NCBI GenBank assembly: GCA_902805555.1
Contig: CADCSY010000126.1
Location: 1 to 39,375, forward strand
Reading direction: 5' to 3'
DNA length: 39,375 nt
Origin: an uncultured Acidimicrobiales bacterium
Lineage (GTDB): Bacteria; Actinomycetota; Acidimicrobiia; Acidimicrobiales; CADCSY01
The notes beneath the pieces were generated by a model. It was not told the origin of the DNA. It saw only the letters and a list, made by a program, of their open reading frames with translations, and did no database searches. The position numbers and the translations under genes are program-made. This document shows positions 17,447 to 24,456 of this stretch, one piece after another (within the stretch, counting starts at the first letter, position 1; every line of letters starts with the position of its first letter).

Positions 17447-17481
17447 TCCATCGGCCTCGGGGCCGGCGCTGGTCTCGACCG

Positions 17482-17505
17482 GGGCCCCCGCCGAGGCGGG
17501 GGCCC
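17482..17505 (+). terminator. Strong GC hairpin after acyl-CoA dehydrogenase
   Basis: GGGCCCCCGC (17482-17491), loop CGAG, GCGGGGGCCC (17496-17505) is a perfect 10-bp stem 36 nt after the stop codon. There is no T-tract, as is common for terminators in GC-rich actinobacteria. Confidence 0.6.
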
Positions 17506-17560
17506 TGTCGCGCCCGCCCCCGGCCGCGGACCGGGATGGTGGCCTCGCTAGCCTGCGGCG

Positions 17561-18016
17561 GTGCTCGCAGCGCTCGTCGCCGTGGTCGCCCTGCTCGTCG
17601 TGTTCGCGATCGCAGCCGCCGTGGTCGGCCGTGAGACCTCGAGGCTCGTCGACGAGGCTCCCCGACCGGTGTTCGACCTCGACGAGGCCGTCGAGTGGGT
17701 GGCGGCGGACCTCCCCTTCGAGGTGTCGGCGCAGCTGAGCCACGAGGAGGTGCGCCAGCTCCTCACGTGGAGCCTCGAGCACCTGGCGACGCCGCTCGTG
17801 CCAGGTGAGCAGAGCGTGCCGAGCCCGACGGCGCCGTCGGTGGTGGCCGCCGACGAGACGGTCGAGCACGTGCTCGACCGGGCGCGGTCCGCCGGTCTGG
17901 CGTGCTCGTCGTCGCAGGTGGTCGCCGTGCTCGAGGCGCAGCTCGGCTACCTCCGCGCCATCGGCGCGATGGGCCCGCCGGAGCCGACCGAGGACGGCCT
18001 CGACCGACCCCGTTGA
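17561..18016 (+). CDS. Conserved hypothetical membrane-anchored protein
   Basis: The 151-residue protein has one N-terminal transmembrane helix (about residues 2-22, LAALVAVVALLVVFAIAAAVV) and a soluble part predicted to be inside. The soluble part has FDLDEAVEWVAADLPFEVSAQLSHEEVRQLL, a segment I associate with small actinobacterial proteins of unknown function, then a polar linker and a C-terminal helix pair. GTG start with TAGCCT (17549-17554) 6 nt upstream, so a leaderless transcript is likely. Function unknown. Confidence 0.7.
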   Translation: MLAALVAVVALLVVFAIAAAVVGRETSRLVDEAPRPVFDLDEAVEWVAADLPFEVSAQLSHEEVRQLLTWSLEHLATPLVPGEQSVPSPTAPSVVAADETVEHVLDRARSAGLACSSSQVVAVLEAQLGYLRAIGAMGPPEPTEDGLDRPR

Positions 18017-18032
18017 CCGCCCCCGATCGCGC

Positions 18033-18061
18033 GTGACGATGCCGGCGCGGCTCGCTACCAT
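18033..18061 (+). promoter_or_regulatory. Predicted promoter of the 18.07-18.28 kb RNA element
   Basis: GTGACG (18033-18038) and TACCAT (18056-18061) are separated by exactly 17 nt and fit a housekeeping sigma promoter. The predicted transcription start, near 18067-18069, lies immediately before the AGAGAGGAGGTGGTCC element. Confidence 0.45.
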
Positions 18062-18091
18062 CTGTCTCACCAGAGAGAGGAGGTGGTCCAA

Positions 18092-18133
18092 CTGTCAGAT
18101 ACGAATGGGACCCTGGAGGTGGTTGGCCGCTAG
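18092..18133 (+). CDS. Possible 13-residue leader peptide
   Basis: After AGGAGG (18078-18083) and an ideal 8-nt spacer, a CTG at 18092 opens a short frame, (M)SDTNGTLEVVGR, ending at TAG 18131-18133. A GTG at 18083 is in the same frame but overlaps the ribosome binding site. The Val-Val-Gly codons form the 5' arm of the second inverted repeat, so a ribosome translating the frame would disrupt it. The non-standard CTG start keeps confidence low. Confidence 0.35.
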   Translation: MSDTNGTLEVVGR

Positions 18134-18248
18134 CTCGGCCTGCTGGACCACCCTGGCGAGTCCTCGCCAACCACCGCCGATCGGTCGGGCCAGGTTCGGT
18201 CCGCCTGGAGCAGCAGTCCGCTGATCGGTGCACGTTCCAGCTGCACTG

Positions 18249-18276
18249 CGAGGGGAGCGCGCGAGCGCTCCCCTCG
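18249..18276 (+). terminator. 12-bp hairpin with GCGA tetraloop
   Basis: CGAGGGGAGCGC (18249-18260), loop GCGA, GCGCTCCCCTCG (18265-18276) is a perfect stem closed by a GNRA-type tetraloop. It lies 62 nt before the next start codon and could act as the terminator or regulated attenuator of the upstream RNA element. No T-tract follows. Confidence 0.6.
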
Positions 18277-18337
18277 TCGCGCACGCCGAGACGCGAGTCG
18301 TGGGGACGGTCGCGTGGCGGCGTCTAGGTTGGCCCCC

Positions 18338-18553
18338 ATGTCGAGGCCGAAGCAGTTCGAGGAGCACCGCTGGGTGGGTGACAAGCGGAGCCAGCGCGTG
18401 CACGACCTCGACGCTGCCACCGAGAGGTGTGGGATCGACGAGCTGCTCGCGGCCCAGACCTATGTGAGCTTCGGTCCGGACACGCTGCCGGAGGCGAGGA
18501 ACCGGTCGTACCGGCCGTGCCCCCACTGCGCAGGCGCCGACACCCGGACCTGA
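18338..18553 (+). CDS. Small hypothetical protein with C-terminal CPHC
   Basis: This 71-residue protein starts with MSRPKQFEEHRWVGDKRSQR, is rich in charged residues, and ends with RPCPHCAGADTRT, a single CxxC pair. There is also C31. One CxxC could bind zinc as a dimer or with the histidines. The ATG is chosen because TAGGTT (18325-18330) lies 7 nt upstream, giving a leaderless start; this also implies it has its own promoter separate from the upstream RNA element. No family recognised. Confidence 0.6.
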   Translation: MSRPKQFEEHRWVGDKRSQRVHDLDAATERCGIDELLAAQTYVSFGPDTLPEARNRSYRPCPHCAGADTRT

Positions 18554-18599
18554 GGAACGGGGTCGCGAGCCGTGGGCGGGCCCCGGTAGCCTGCCCGCC

Positions 18600-19373
18600 G
18601 TGGAGACCGTGATCGACGCGGGCGGCGTCAGGCTCGCGGCCCACGTGGCCCGGCCACCGTCGAGCACGGCTGTGGCCGGCCGCCCCGGGCTCGTCGTGTG
18701 CCACGGCTTCCCAGCGGGCGCCAAGGGCGCAGCAGCCTCGGCGCAGACGTACCCGGAGCTGGCCGACCGGATCGCCGCTGACGCGGGATGGACCGTGCTG
18801 GCGTTCAACTTCCGGGGCACGGGGGACTCCGAGGGCGACTTCTCGCTCGGCGGCTGGCTCACCGACCTCAGAGCCGCTGTCGGGCACCTCCTCGACGACG
18901 AGGGTGTCGGCGGCGTGTGGTTGATGGGCGCGAGCACGGGCGGCTCGCTCGCCATCTGCGCCGCCGGGGAGGACGAGCGCGTGCACGGCGTCGCCGCCCT
19001 GTCGGCCCGTGCCGACTTCGACGACTGGGCCGCCCACCCCCGCCGCTTCCTCGACCATGCGCGGGAGATCGGCGTGATCCGGGACCACCGCTTCCCCCCC
19101 GACGTGGAGGCGTGGACACGGGAGCTCCGGGAGGCGAGGCCGCTCGGCCTCGTGGCCAAGCTCGCCCCCCGACCCCTGCTGCTGATCCAGGGCTCCGACG
19201 ACGACGTGGTGCCCTCGCTCGACGCCCGGGCGCTGGCCGACTGCCACGGCAGCGCCGAGCTGCGGATCATCCAGGGGGCGGGCCACCGCCTCCGCCACGA
19301 CCCGCGCGCCGTCGCCGTGCTGCTCGGCTGGCTCGAGCGCCAAGAGATCGACGACCTGGCCCCGCCGGGCTGA
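18600..19373 (+). CDS. Alpha/beta hydrolase
   Basis: The 257-residue protein has an alpha/beta hydrolase fold with the oxyanion segment VVCHGFPAG, FNFRGTGDSEG, the nucleophile elbow GASTGG (S112), an acidic cluster GSDDDVVP (near 199-205) and the histidine GAGHRL (H229). It looks like a small soluble esterase or peptidase-like hydrolase of the BAAT/dienelactone-like type; the substrate is unknown. GTG start with TAGCCT (18587-18592) 7 nt upstream, so the mRNA is probably leaderless. Confidence 0.85.
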   Translation: METVIDAGGVRLAAHVARPPSSTAVAGRPGLVVCHGFPAGAKGAAASAQTYPELADRIAADAGWTVLAFNFRGTGDSEGDFSLGGWLTDLRAAVGHLLDDEGVGGVWLMGASTGGSLAICAAGEDERVHGVAALSARADFDDWAAHPRRFLDHAREIGVIRDHRFPPDVEAWTRELREARPLGLVAKLAPRPLLLIQGSDDDVVPSLDARALADCHGSAELRIIQGAGHRLRHDPRAVAVLLGWLERQEIDDLAPPG

Positions 19374-19377
19374 GCGG

Positions 19378-19812
19378 TCACCCGCCCCACCGTGCGGGCG
19401 GGCCGGCGAGCTCGGCGAGGGAGAGGATGGCCTCGTCGGTGAGCACGAACCAGTCGAGCAGCTCGAGCGGCCACGGCTGCGCGCGGCGCACCAGCGCCCG
19501 CCAGGCGGCCAGGTCGGCCTCGGCCGGTGCCTCACCGCCGTGCTCGCGGATGGAGACGAGGACGAGCCTCGGGACGAGGTCGCCGGCTGGCGAGCGACCG
19601 GGGAGGGCGTTGGCCAGGAGCTCGGCCAGCCGAGGAGCGCCGGCGGCGCCGGGGTCGCCGCCGGCGACGGGGAGCAGCGCCTGGGTGGGCCCCGGCAGGC
19701 GGTCGAGGATGGCGGCCAGGGTCGTCGTCGGCTCGTGGTCGAGCAGCCTGAGGATGACCTCGATGGCGTCGAGCGCCGACGTCAGGGGTCGAGGGGTGCG
19801 GGTGGTGGCCAT
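19378..19812 (-). CDS. Hypothetical helical protein
   Basis: The 144-residue product is mostly alpha-helical and rich in leucine and alanine, with no signal peptide, metal motif or membrane segment. Visible features are AIEVILRLLDHEPTTTLAAILDRLPGPT and a C-terminal WPLELLDWFVLTDEAILSLAEL. I do not recognise it. The ATG at 19810-19812 has GGAGG 5-6 nt upstream, and TAGCGT on the same strand (complement of 19859-19864) gives a plausible promoter with a roughly 40-nt leader. It converges with the alpha/beta hydrolase, 4 nt apart. Confidence 0.55.
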   Translation of the reverse strand: MATTRTPRPLTSALDAIEVILRLLDHEPTTTLAAILDRLPGPTQALLPVAGGDPGAAGAPRLAELLANALPGRSPAGDLVPRLVLVSIREHGGEAPAEADLAAWRALVRRAQPWPLELLDWFVLTDEAILSLAELAGPPARWGG

Positions 19813-19907
19813 GGCCGCCTCCAGTGATCGCCGTGCGGGCTGGGGGAAGCCGGTCGGGACGCTAGCGAGGGGGTGCGACGTCGATCCCCCGGGCCCGCCA
19901 CGCGACA

Positions 19908-19932
19908 CCTCGCCGGGCCCGACCCGGCGAGG
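19908..19932 (-). terminator. Hairpin after HhH-GPD gene
   Basis: CCTCGCCGGG (19908-19917), loop CCCGA, CCCGGCGAGG (19923-19932) is a perfect 10-bp stem just beyond the stop of the minus-strand gene ending at 19936. Confidence 0.6.
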
Positions 19933-19935
19933 CGC

Positions 19936-20523
19936 TCAGTCGGTCTTGGCCTTGCCCGCCGCCTTCTTGGCCCGCTTCCACGCCCGCACCTCGGCGAGTG
20001 CCTCGGGGTCGGTGGCGTCGGCCACGGACCGCCGCTCGCCGTCCGAGAAGGGCGCAGCCGCCTGCTCCCAACCGGGAGGTCGCACGCCAAGCCGCTTGCC
20101 GAGGACGGCGGCGAAGATGCGCGACTTCTCCCTGCCGAAGCCGGGGAGCGCCTCCAGGCGGGCGACGAGCTCCTGACCGGTCTCGACGCCCTCCCAGACA
20201 GCCTCGGCCCGACCTCCGTAGCCGTCGACCAGCGCCTGGCAGAGCTCCTGGGTGCGCCTGCCCATCGACCCCGGGAAGCGGTGGATGGACGGCCGCTCCG
20301 CGCAGGCGGCCAGGAAGGTGTCCGGGTCCATGGCTGCGATGGCAGCGGCGTCGAGCTCGCCGAGCCGCTGGTGCAGCTTCAGGGGACCGGTGAACGCCAG
20401 CTCCATCGAGACCTGCTGGTCGAGCAGCATGCCGATCAGGAGCGCGAGCGGCTCCCTCGCCAGCAGGGCGTCGGCCTCCGGATCACCTGTGATGAAGAAC
20501 ACCTTGCTCCTCGTGCTGGCCAC
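19936..20523 (-). CDS. HhH-GPD family base-excision-repair-like protein
   Basis: The 195-residue protein consists of one HhH-GPD domain similar to the family described by TIGR03252. ALLIGMLLDQQVSMELAF near residue 25 matches the first conserved helix of DNA glycosylases, and LEALPGFGREKSRIFAAVLGKR (residues about 130-150) is the helix-hairpin-helix. The GPD segment that normally carries the catalytic Asp (V-D-x-H-V) is not visible; the chain continues LGVRPPGWEQAAAPF and ends in a lysine-rich tail. It may bind DNA without glycosylase chemistry. The GTG start has TACGTT 7 nt upstream (leaderless pattern). Confidence 0.8.
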   Translation of the reverse strand: MASTRSKVFFITGDPEADALLAREPLALLIGMLLDQQVSMELAFTGPLKLHQRLGELDAAAIAAMDPDTFLAACAERPSIHRFPGSMGRRTQELCQALVDGYGGRAEAVWEGVETGQELVARLEALPGFGREKSRIFAAVLGKRLGVRPPGWEQAAAPFSDGERRSVADATDPEALAEVRAWKRAKKAAGKAKTD

Positions 20524-20618
20524 GCCGGGGAACGTAGCCCCTGCGACGAGCGTGGCTCCCGCCCGCCGGAGCCTGCGGCGCGTGGACGACCCGCACCGGC
20601 TACGAGGCCGGCCCTGGT

Positions 20619-23324
20619 TCAGGTGGTGCGCGGGTCGAGCGCGCCGGTGTCCACCCCGTACCGGGCGATCGCCTTCTCCACCACCTCGGCCTCGACCGAC
20701 CCGTCCGCAGCCAGGGCGGCCAGGGTGGCCAGCACCACGTGGGCGGCGTCGACCTCGAAGTGGCGCCGCAGGCGCTCCCTCGTGTCGCTGCGGCCGAAGC
20801 CGTCGGTGCCGAGCACCTCGTACCTCCCCGGCACCCACCGGGCGATCTGGTCGGGGACGGCCTTCATGAAGTCGCTCACGGCGACGTAGGGACCGGGCGC
20901 AGCAGCGAGCAGCTCGGTGACCCGCGGACGTCGCGGCGGCTGGCTCGGGTGGAGGCGGTTCCAGCGCTCGGCGCTCATCGCCTCCTCCCGCATCGCCTTG
21001 TACGACGTCGCCGACCAGAGCTCGGCGGCCACGTCGTGGTGCTCGGCCAGCAGGCGCTGCGCCTCCTGCGCCGCCAGCCAGGCCGTGCCCGAGAACAGGA
21101 TCGTGGAGCGGAGCGAGGGGCCGTCCGGCGCGGCTGCGAAGCGGTAGAGCCCCTCGACGATGCCCTGCTCGGCACCCGCCGGCATGGGGGGCATCGGGTG
21201 GTTCTCGTTGTAGAGCGTGAGGTAGTAGAAGACGTCCTCGCCGTCGCCGTACATGCGCCGGCAGCCGTCGGCGACGAGCACGGCCAGCTCGTACGCGAAG
21301 GCGGGGTCGTAGGCGCGGCAGGTGGGGACCGTGGAGGCCAGCAGCAGGCTGTGGCCGTCCTCGTGCTGGAGGCCCTCGCCGTTCAGGGTCGTCCGCCCGG
21401 CGGTGGCGCCGAGCAGGAACCCGCGGCCCCGCTGGTCGGTCATGCTCCAGATCAGGTCGCCCACCCGCTGGAAGCCGAACATCGAGTAGAAGATGTAGAA
21501 CGGCAGCATCGCTGTGCCGTGGGTGGCGTAGCTCGTCGCCGCTGCGGTGAAGCTGGCCATCGCACCCGCCTCGGTGATGCCCTCCTCGAGGATCTGGCCA
21601 GACTGGGACTCCCGGTACGTGAGCAGCAGGTCGGCGTCGACCGGCTCGTAGAGCTGGCCCTGCGACGCGTAGATGCCGATCTCCCGGAACAGCGCGTCGA
21701 GGCCGAAGGTGCGGGCCTCGTCGGGGACGATGGGCACCACCCGGTCGCCGACCTGCTCGTCACGGACGAGGTTGCGCAGCAGCCGGGCGAACACCATCGT
21801 GGTCGACGCCGCCTGGCCACCCGAGCCCTTGCGGAACTCGGCGAAGACCTTGTCGTCGGGCTGGGGGAGGCTCCGACCCCTCCGGGTGACCCGCTTGGGG
21901 AGGGACCCGTCCAGCGCCCGCCGCCTCCCCATCATGTACTCGTGCTCCGGGCTCCCCTCGGGGGGGCGGAAGTACGGCGGGTCCCCACCCTCGGCGATGG
22001 CCGCGTCGAGCACGTCGTCGGGGATCTCCTCCTGCAGGAAGAGGCGGTCCCGGAACACCTTGATCTGGGGGCCCGCCATCTTCTTGATCTGGTGGGTCGA
22101 GTTGCGGCCCTCGACGTCGGGGCCGAGCGTCCAGCCCTTGATCGTCTTGGCCAGGATCACCGTCGGCGTCCCCTGGTGGTCGGCCGCCGCCTTGTAGGCG
22201 GCGTAGAGCTTGCGGTAGTCGTGCCCGCCGCGGGGGAGGTTCCTGAGCTCCTCGTCCGAGAGGTGGTCGACGAGCTTGCGGAGGCGGGGGTCGGGCCCGA
22301 AGAAGTGCTCCCTGATGTAGGCGCCCGACTCGACCGAGTACTTCTGGAACTGCCCGTCGAGCGTCGTGTTCATCTTCTCGAGCAGCACCCCGTCCTTGTC
22401 CCGGGCGAGGAGCTCGTCCCACTTCGACCCCCACACGACCTTCAGGACGTTCCAACCCGCGCCCCGGAAGACGGCCTCGAGCTCCTGGATGATCTTGCCG
22501 TTGCCACGGACCGGGCCGTCGAGGCGCTGGAGGTTGCAGTTGACGACGAACACGAGGTTGTCGAGCCGCTCGCGCGCGGCGATCGAGAGCGAGCCGAGTG
22601 ACTCGGGCTCGTCGCACTCGCCGTCGCCGAGGAAGCACCACACGGTGCTCTGGGAGGTGTCGGCGATCCGCCGGTTCTGGAGGTAGCGGTTGAAGCGGGC
22701 CTGGTAGATGGCGTTGATCGGGCCGAGCCCCATCGACACGGTCGGGAACTCCCAGAACCCGGGCATCAGCCGGGGGTGCGGGTAGCTGGAGAGCCCGCCG
22801 CCGCCCACCTCCTGGCGGAACCCGTCGAGCTGCTCCTCGCTGAGGCGTCCCTCGAGGAACGCGCGTGCGTACACGCCTGGGGCCCCGTGGCCCTGGAAGT
22901 AGACCTGGTCGCCGGCCAGGCCGTCGTCCTTGCCCTTGAAGAAGTGGTTGAAGCCGACCTCGTAGAGCGCGGCGGAGCTGGCGAAGGTGGCGAGGTGGCC
23001 GCCGATGCCCTCGGCCCGCTTGTTCGCCCTGACCACCATCACGGCTGCGTTCCAGCGCACGAAGGCCCGGATCCGGCGCTCGAGGTGCTCGTCGCCCGGG
23101 AACCAGGCCTGCTCCTCGGGGGGGATCGTGTTGACGTACGGGGAGGAGACGGTGGCCGGGAACCCGACCTGCAGCGCCCGTGCCCGCTCGAGGAGCTTGG
23201 CGACGAGGAACCGGGCGCGGGCCTTGCCGTGGGCGTCGACGACGGCATCGAGGCTGTCGAGCCACTCGCCCGTCTCGGTCGGGTCGATGTCGGGCACCTG
23301 GTGCACGAAGCCGTCGAAGATCAT
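20619..23324 (-). CDS. aceE: Pyruvate dehydrogenase E1 component, homodimeric type
   Basis: AceE is the thiamine diphosphate E1 subunit that decarboxylates pyruvate and acetylates the E2 lipoyl groups to make acetyl-CoA. At 901 residues it has the length of the single-chain type. The ThDP motif is GDGE (residues 233-236) through CDEPES to N262; YFQGHGAPGVYARAFLEGR and DGHSLLLAS are also typical. The ATG is chosen because the family sequence (IFDGFVHQVPDIDPTETGEW) begins there; the open frame continues upstream into the divergent gene. E2 and E3 are not in the window, so it is probably a stand-alone gene as in other actinobacteria. Confidence 0.96.
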   Translation of the reverse strand: MIFDGFVHQVPDIDPTETGEWLDSLDAVVDAHGKARARFLVAKLLERARALQVGFPATVSSPYVNTIPPEEQAWFPGDEHLERRIRAFVRWNAAVMVVRANKRAEGIGGHLATFASSAALYEVGFNHFFKGKDDGLAGDQVYFQGHGAPGVYARAFLEGRLSEEQLDGFRQEVGGGGLSSYPHPRLMPGFWEFPTVSMGLGPINAIYQARFNRYLQNRRIADTSQSTVWCFLGDGECDEPESLGSLSIAARERLDNLVFVVNCNLQRLDGPVRGNGKIIQELEAVFRGAGWNVLKVVWGSKWDELLARDKDGVLLEKMNTTLDGQFQKYSVESGAYIREHFFGPDPRLRKLVDHLSDEELRNLPRGGHDYRKLYAAYKAAADHQGTPTVILAKTIKGWTLGPDVEGRNSTHQIKKMAGPQIKVFRDRLFLQEEIPDDVLDAAIAEGGDPPYFRPPEGSPEHEYMMGRRRALDGSLPKRVTRRGRSLPQPDDKVFAEFRKGSGGQAASTTMVFARLLRNLVRDEQVGDRVVPIVPDEARTFGLDALFREIGIYASQGQLYEPVDADLLLTYRESQSGQILEEGITEAGAMASFTAAATSYATHGTAMLPFYIFYSMFGFQRVGDLIWSMTDQRGRGFLLGATAGRTTLNGEGLQHEDGHSLLLASTVPTCRAYDPAFAYELAVLVADGCRRMYGDGEDVFYYLTLYNENHPMPPMPAGAEQGIVEGLYRFAAAPDGPSLRSTILFSGTAWLAAQEAQRLLAEHHDVAAELWSATSYKAMREEAMSAERWNRLHPSQPPRRPRVTELLAAAPGPYVAVSDFMKAVPDQIARWVPGRYEVLGTDGFGRSDTRERLRRHFEVDAAHVVLATLAALAADGSVEAEVVEKAIARYGVDTGALDPRTT

Positions 23325-23400
23325 GCGCCCATGCTCGCAGCGATCATCGGGGACCGCTCGGCACGGAGCCTCCCGGCACGACCGGTAGGGTCGCCGCCCC

Positions 23401-24447
23401 GTGGCGACGACGGCGTACACCGATGGCGCGTGCCAGGGGAACCCTGGTCCCGGGGGGTGGGCCTGGGCGGTGGAGGGCGGCCGCTGGGCCTCGGGCGCCG
23501 AGTCGCCCTCGACGAACCAGCGCATGGAGATCAAGGCCGCCCTCGACGCCGTGGAGTCGCTCGACGGCCCGCTCGAGATCGTCAGCGACTCGACCTACGT
23601 CGTCAACTGCTTCCGTGACCGGTGGTGGGAGGGCTGGCAGGCCCGGGGGTGGGTGAACAAGGCGAAGAAGCCGATCGCCAACCAGGACCTCTGGAAGCCG
23701 CTGGTCGACCTCGTCAAGACCAGGGGCGACGTCACGTTCCGCTGGGTGAAGGGCCACTCCGGCGACCCGATGAACGACCTCGTCGACCGCCTGGCCGTCG
23801 AGGCGGCGGCCACCCAGCAGGCCCGTTCCGGCAGGGGCGACCCCGGTCCCCTCGGCCCCGCCGACGACGTTGGCGGGCAGTCGGCCACGGGCACCGGTGC
23901 GGGGCCCGGTCGACCGGCGGGTGTGCCGGTCGGGCACCTGCTGGCGGTGGGCGGGCACAAGGCCAGGGATCTGGGTGGCTACGACGCAAACCCGACTGCG
24001 GACGGCGTCCGGCGGAAGCTGGCCGAGGTGCTGGCGGCCAAGGCGGTCATGCACGACGACCTCGTCGTGCTGACCGGCCTCGGCCTCGGTGCCGAGCAGC
24101 TGGCGGCTGAGGCGGCGCTCGAGGCGGGCGTCCCCTACGCCGCCGTGCTGCCCTTCCCCGACCCGGATGCGCCCTGGCCCTCGGCCAGCCGGGCCAGGTA
24201 CCGGACACTCCTCGACGGGGCGGTCGCCACCGTGGTGGTCGACCCCACGGCGCCTCCGACCAAGCAGCGGGCTGGGGTGGCGCTCGGCCGGCGGGACGCC
24301 TGGCTCGCCCGCAACGCCGCCGAGGCCGTCGTGGTGTGGGACGGCCGGGATCCCGACGTGGGTCGACTCGTCCGCTCGTACCGCGACCACCTCGGCGAGC
24401 TCGAGGTCTGGGTGCTCGACCCCGGGTCGGTGACGGGAGCCGGGTAG
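23401..24447 (+). CDS. Ribonuclease HI fused to SLOG (YpsA-like) domain
   Basis: The N-terminal RNase HI domain (residues 1-135) keeps the catalytic tetrad D8 (YTDGACQGNPG), E43 (NQRMEIKA), D63 (VSDSTYV) and D126 (GHSGDPMND), so it should cut RNA in RNA-DNA hybrids. A low-complexity Gly/Pro/Ala linker (about 136-178) follows. The C-terminal part (180-340) has VGGHKARDLGGY, VVLTGLGLGAEQLAAEAAL, AVLPFPDPDAPWP and RRDAWLARNAAEAVVVWDG, the nucleotide-binding pattern of SLOG/YpsA proteins. The GTG start has TAGGGT (23386-23391) 9 nt upstream. It is divergent from aceE. The fusion is clear because one frame spans both domains. Confidence 0.85.
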   Translation: MATTAYTDGACQGNPGPGGWAWAVEGGRWASGAESPSTNQRMEIKAALDAVESLDGPLEIVSDSTYVVNCFRDRWWEGWQARGWVNKAKKPIANQDLWKPLVDLVKTRGDVTFRWVKGHSGDPMNDLVDRLAVEAAATQQARSGRGDPGPLGPADDVGGQSATGTGAGPGRPAGVPVGHLLAVGGHKARDLGGYDANPTADGVRRKLAEVLAAKAVMHDDLVVLTGLGLGAEQLAAEAALEAGVPYAAVLPFPDPDAPWPSASRARYRTLLDGAVATVVVDPTAPPTKQRAGVALGRRDAWLARNAAEAVVVWDGRDPDVGRLVRSYRDHLGELEVWVLDPGSVTGAG

Positions 24448-24456
24448 GTTCCCGGC

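Larger units (their letters stand above)
18068..18276 (+). ncRNA. Structured leader RNA or small RNA with interleaved stems
   Basis: The 321-nt gap between genes ending at 18016 and starting at 18338 holds this element. A 16-nt stretch, AGAGAGGAGGTGGTCC (18074-18089), is nearly fully complementary to the 16S rRNA 3' end. Two perfect inverted repeats interleave: GGTGGTCCA (18082-18090) with TGGACCACC (18144-18152), and GGTGGTTGGC (18118-18127) with GCCAACCACC (18166-18175). A local 6-bp hairpin, 18154-18169, competes with the second. The order A-B-A'-B' allows either a pseudoknot or mutually exclusive folds, and A' would hide the ribosome binding site. The RNA would end at the hairpin 18249-18276. 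I know of no matching Rfam family. Confidence 0.5.

Noticed and set aside
18072-18091. Minus-strand sequence resembling the 3' end of 16S rRNA (GTTGGACCACCTCCTCTCT)
   Set aside because: No rRNA sequence extends beyond these bases. The likeness is explained by an extended Shine-Dalgarno sequence on the plus strand.
18191-18217. tRNA T-arm-like CAGGTTCGGTCCGCCTG
   Set aside because: No acceptor stem, anticodon arm or D-arm can be formed around it.
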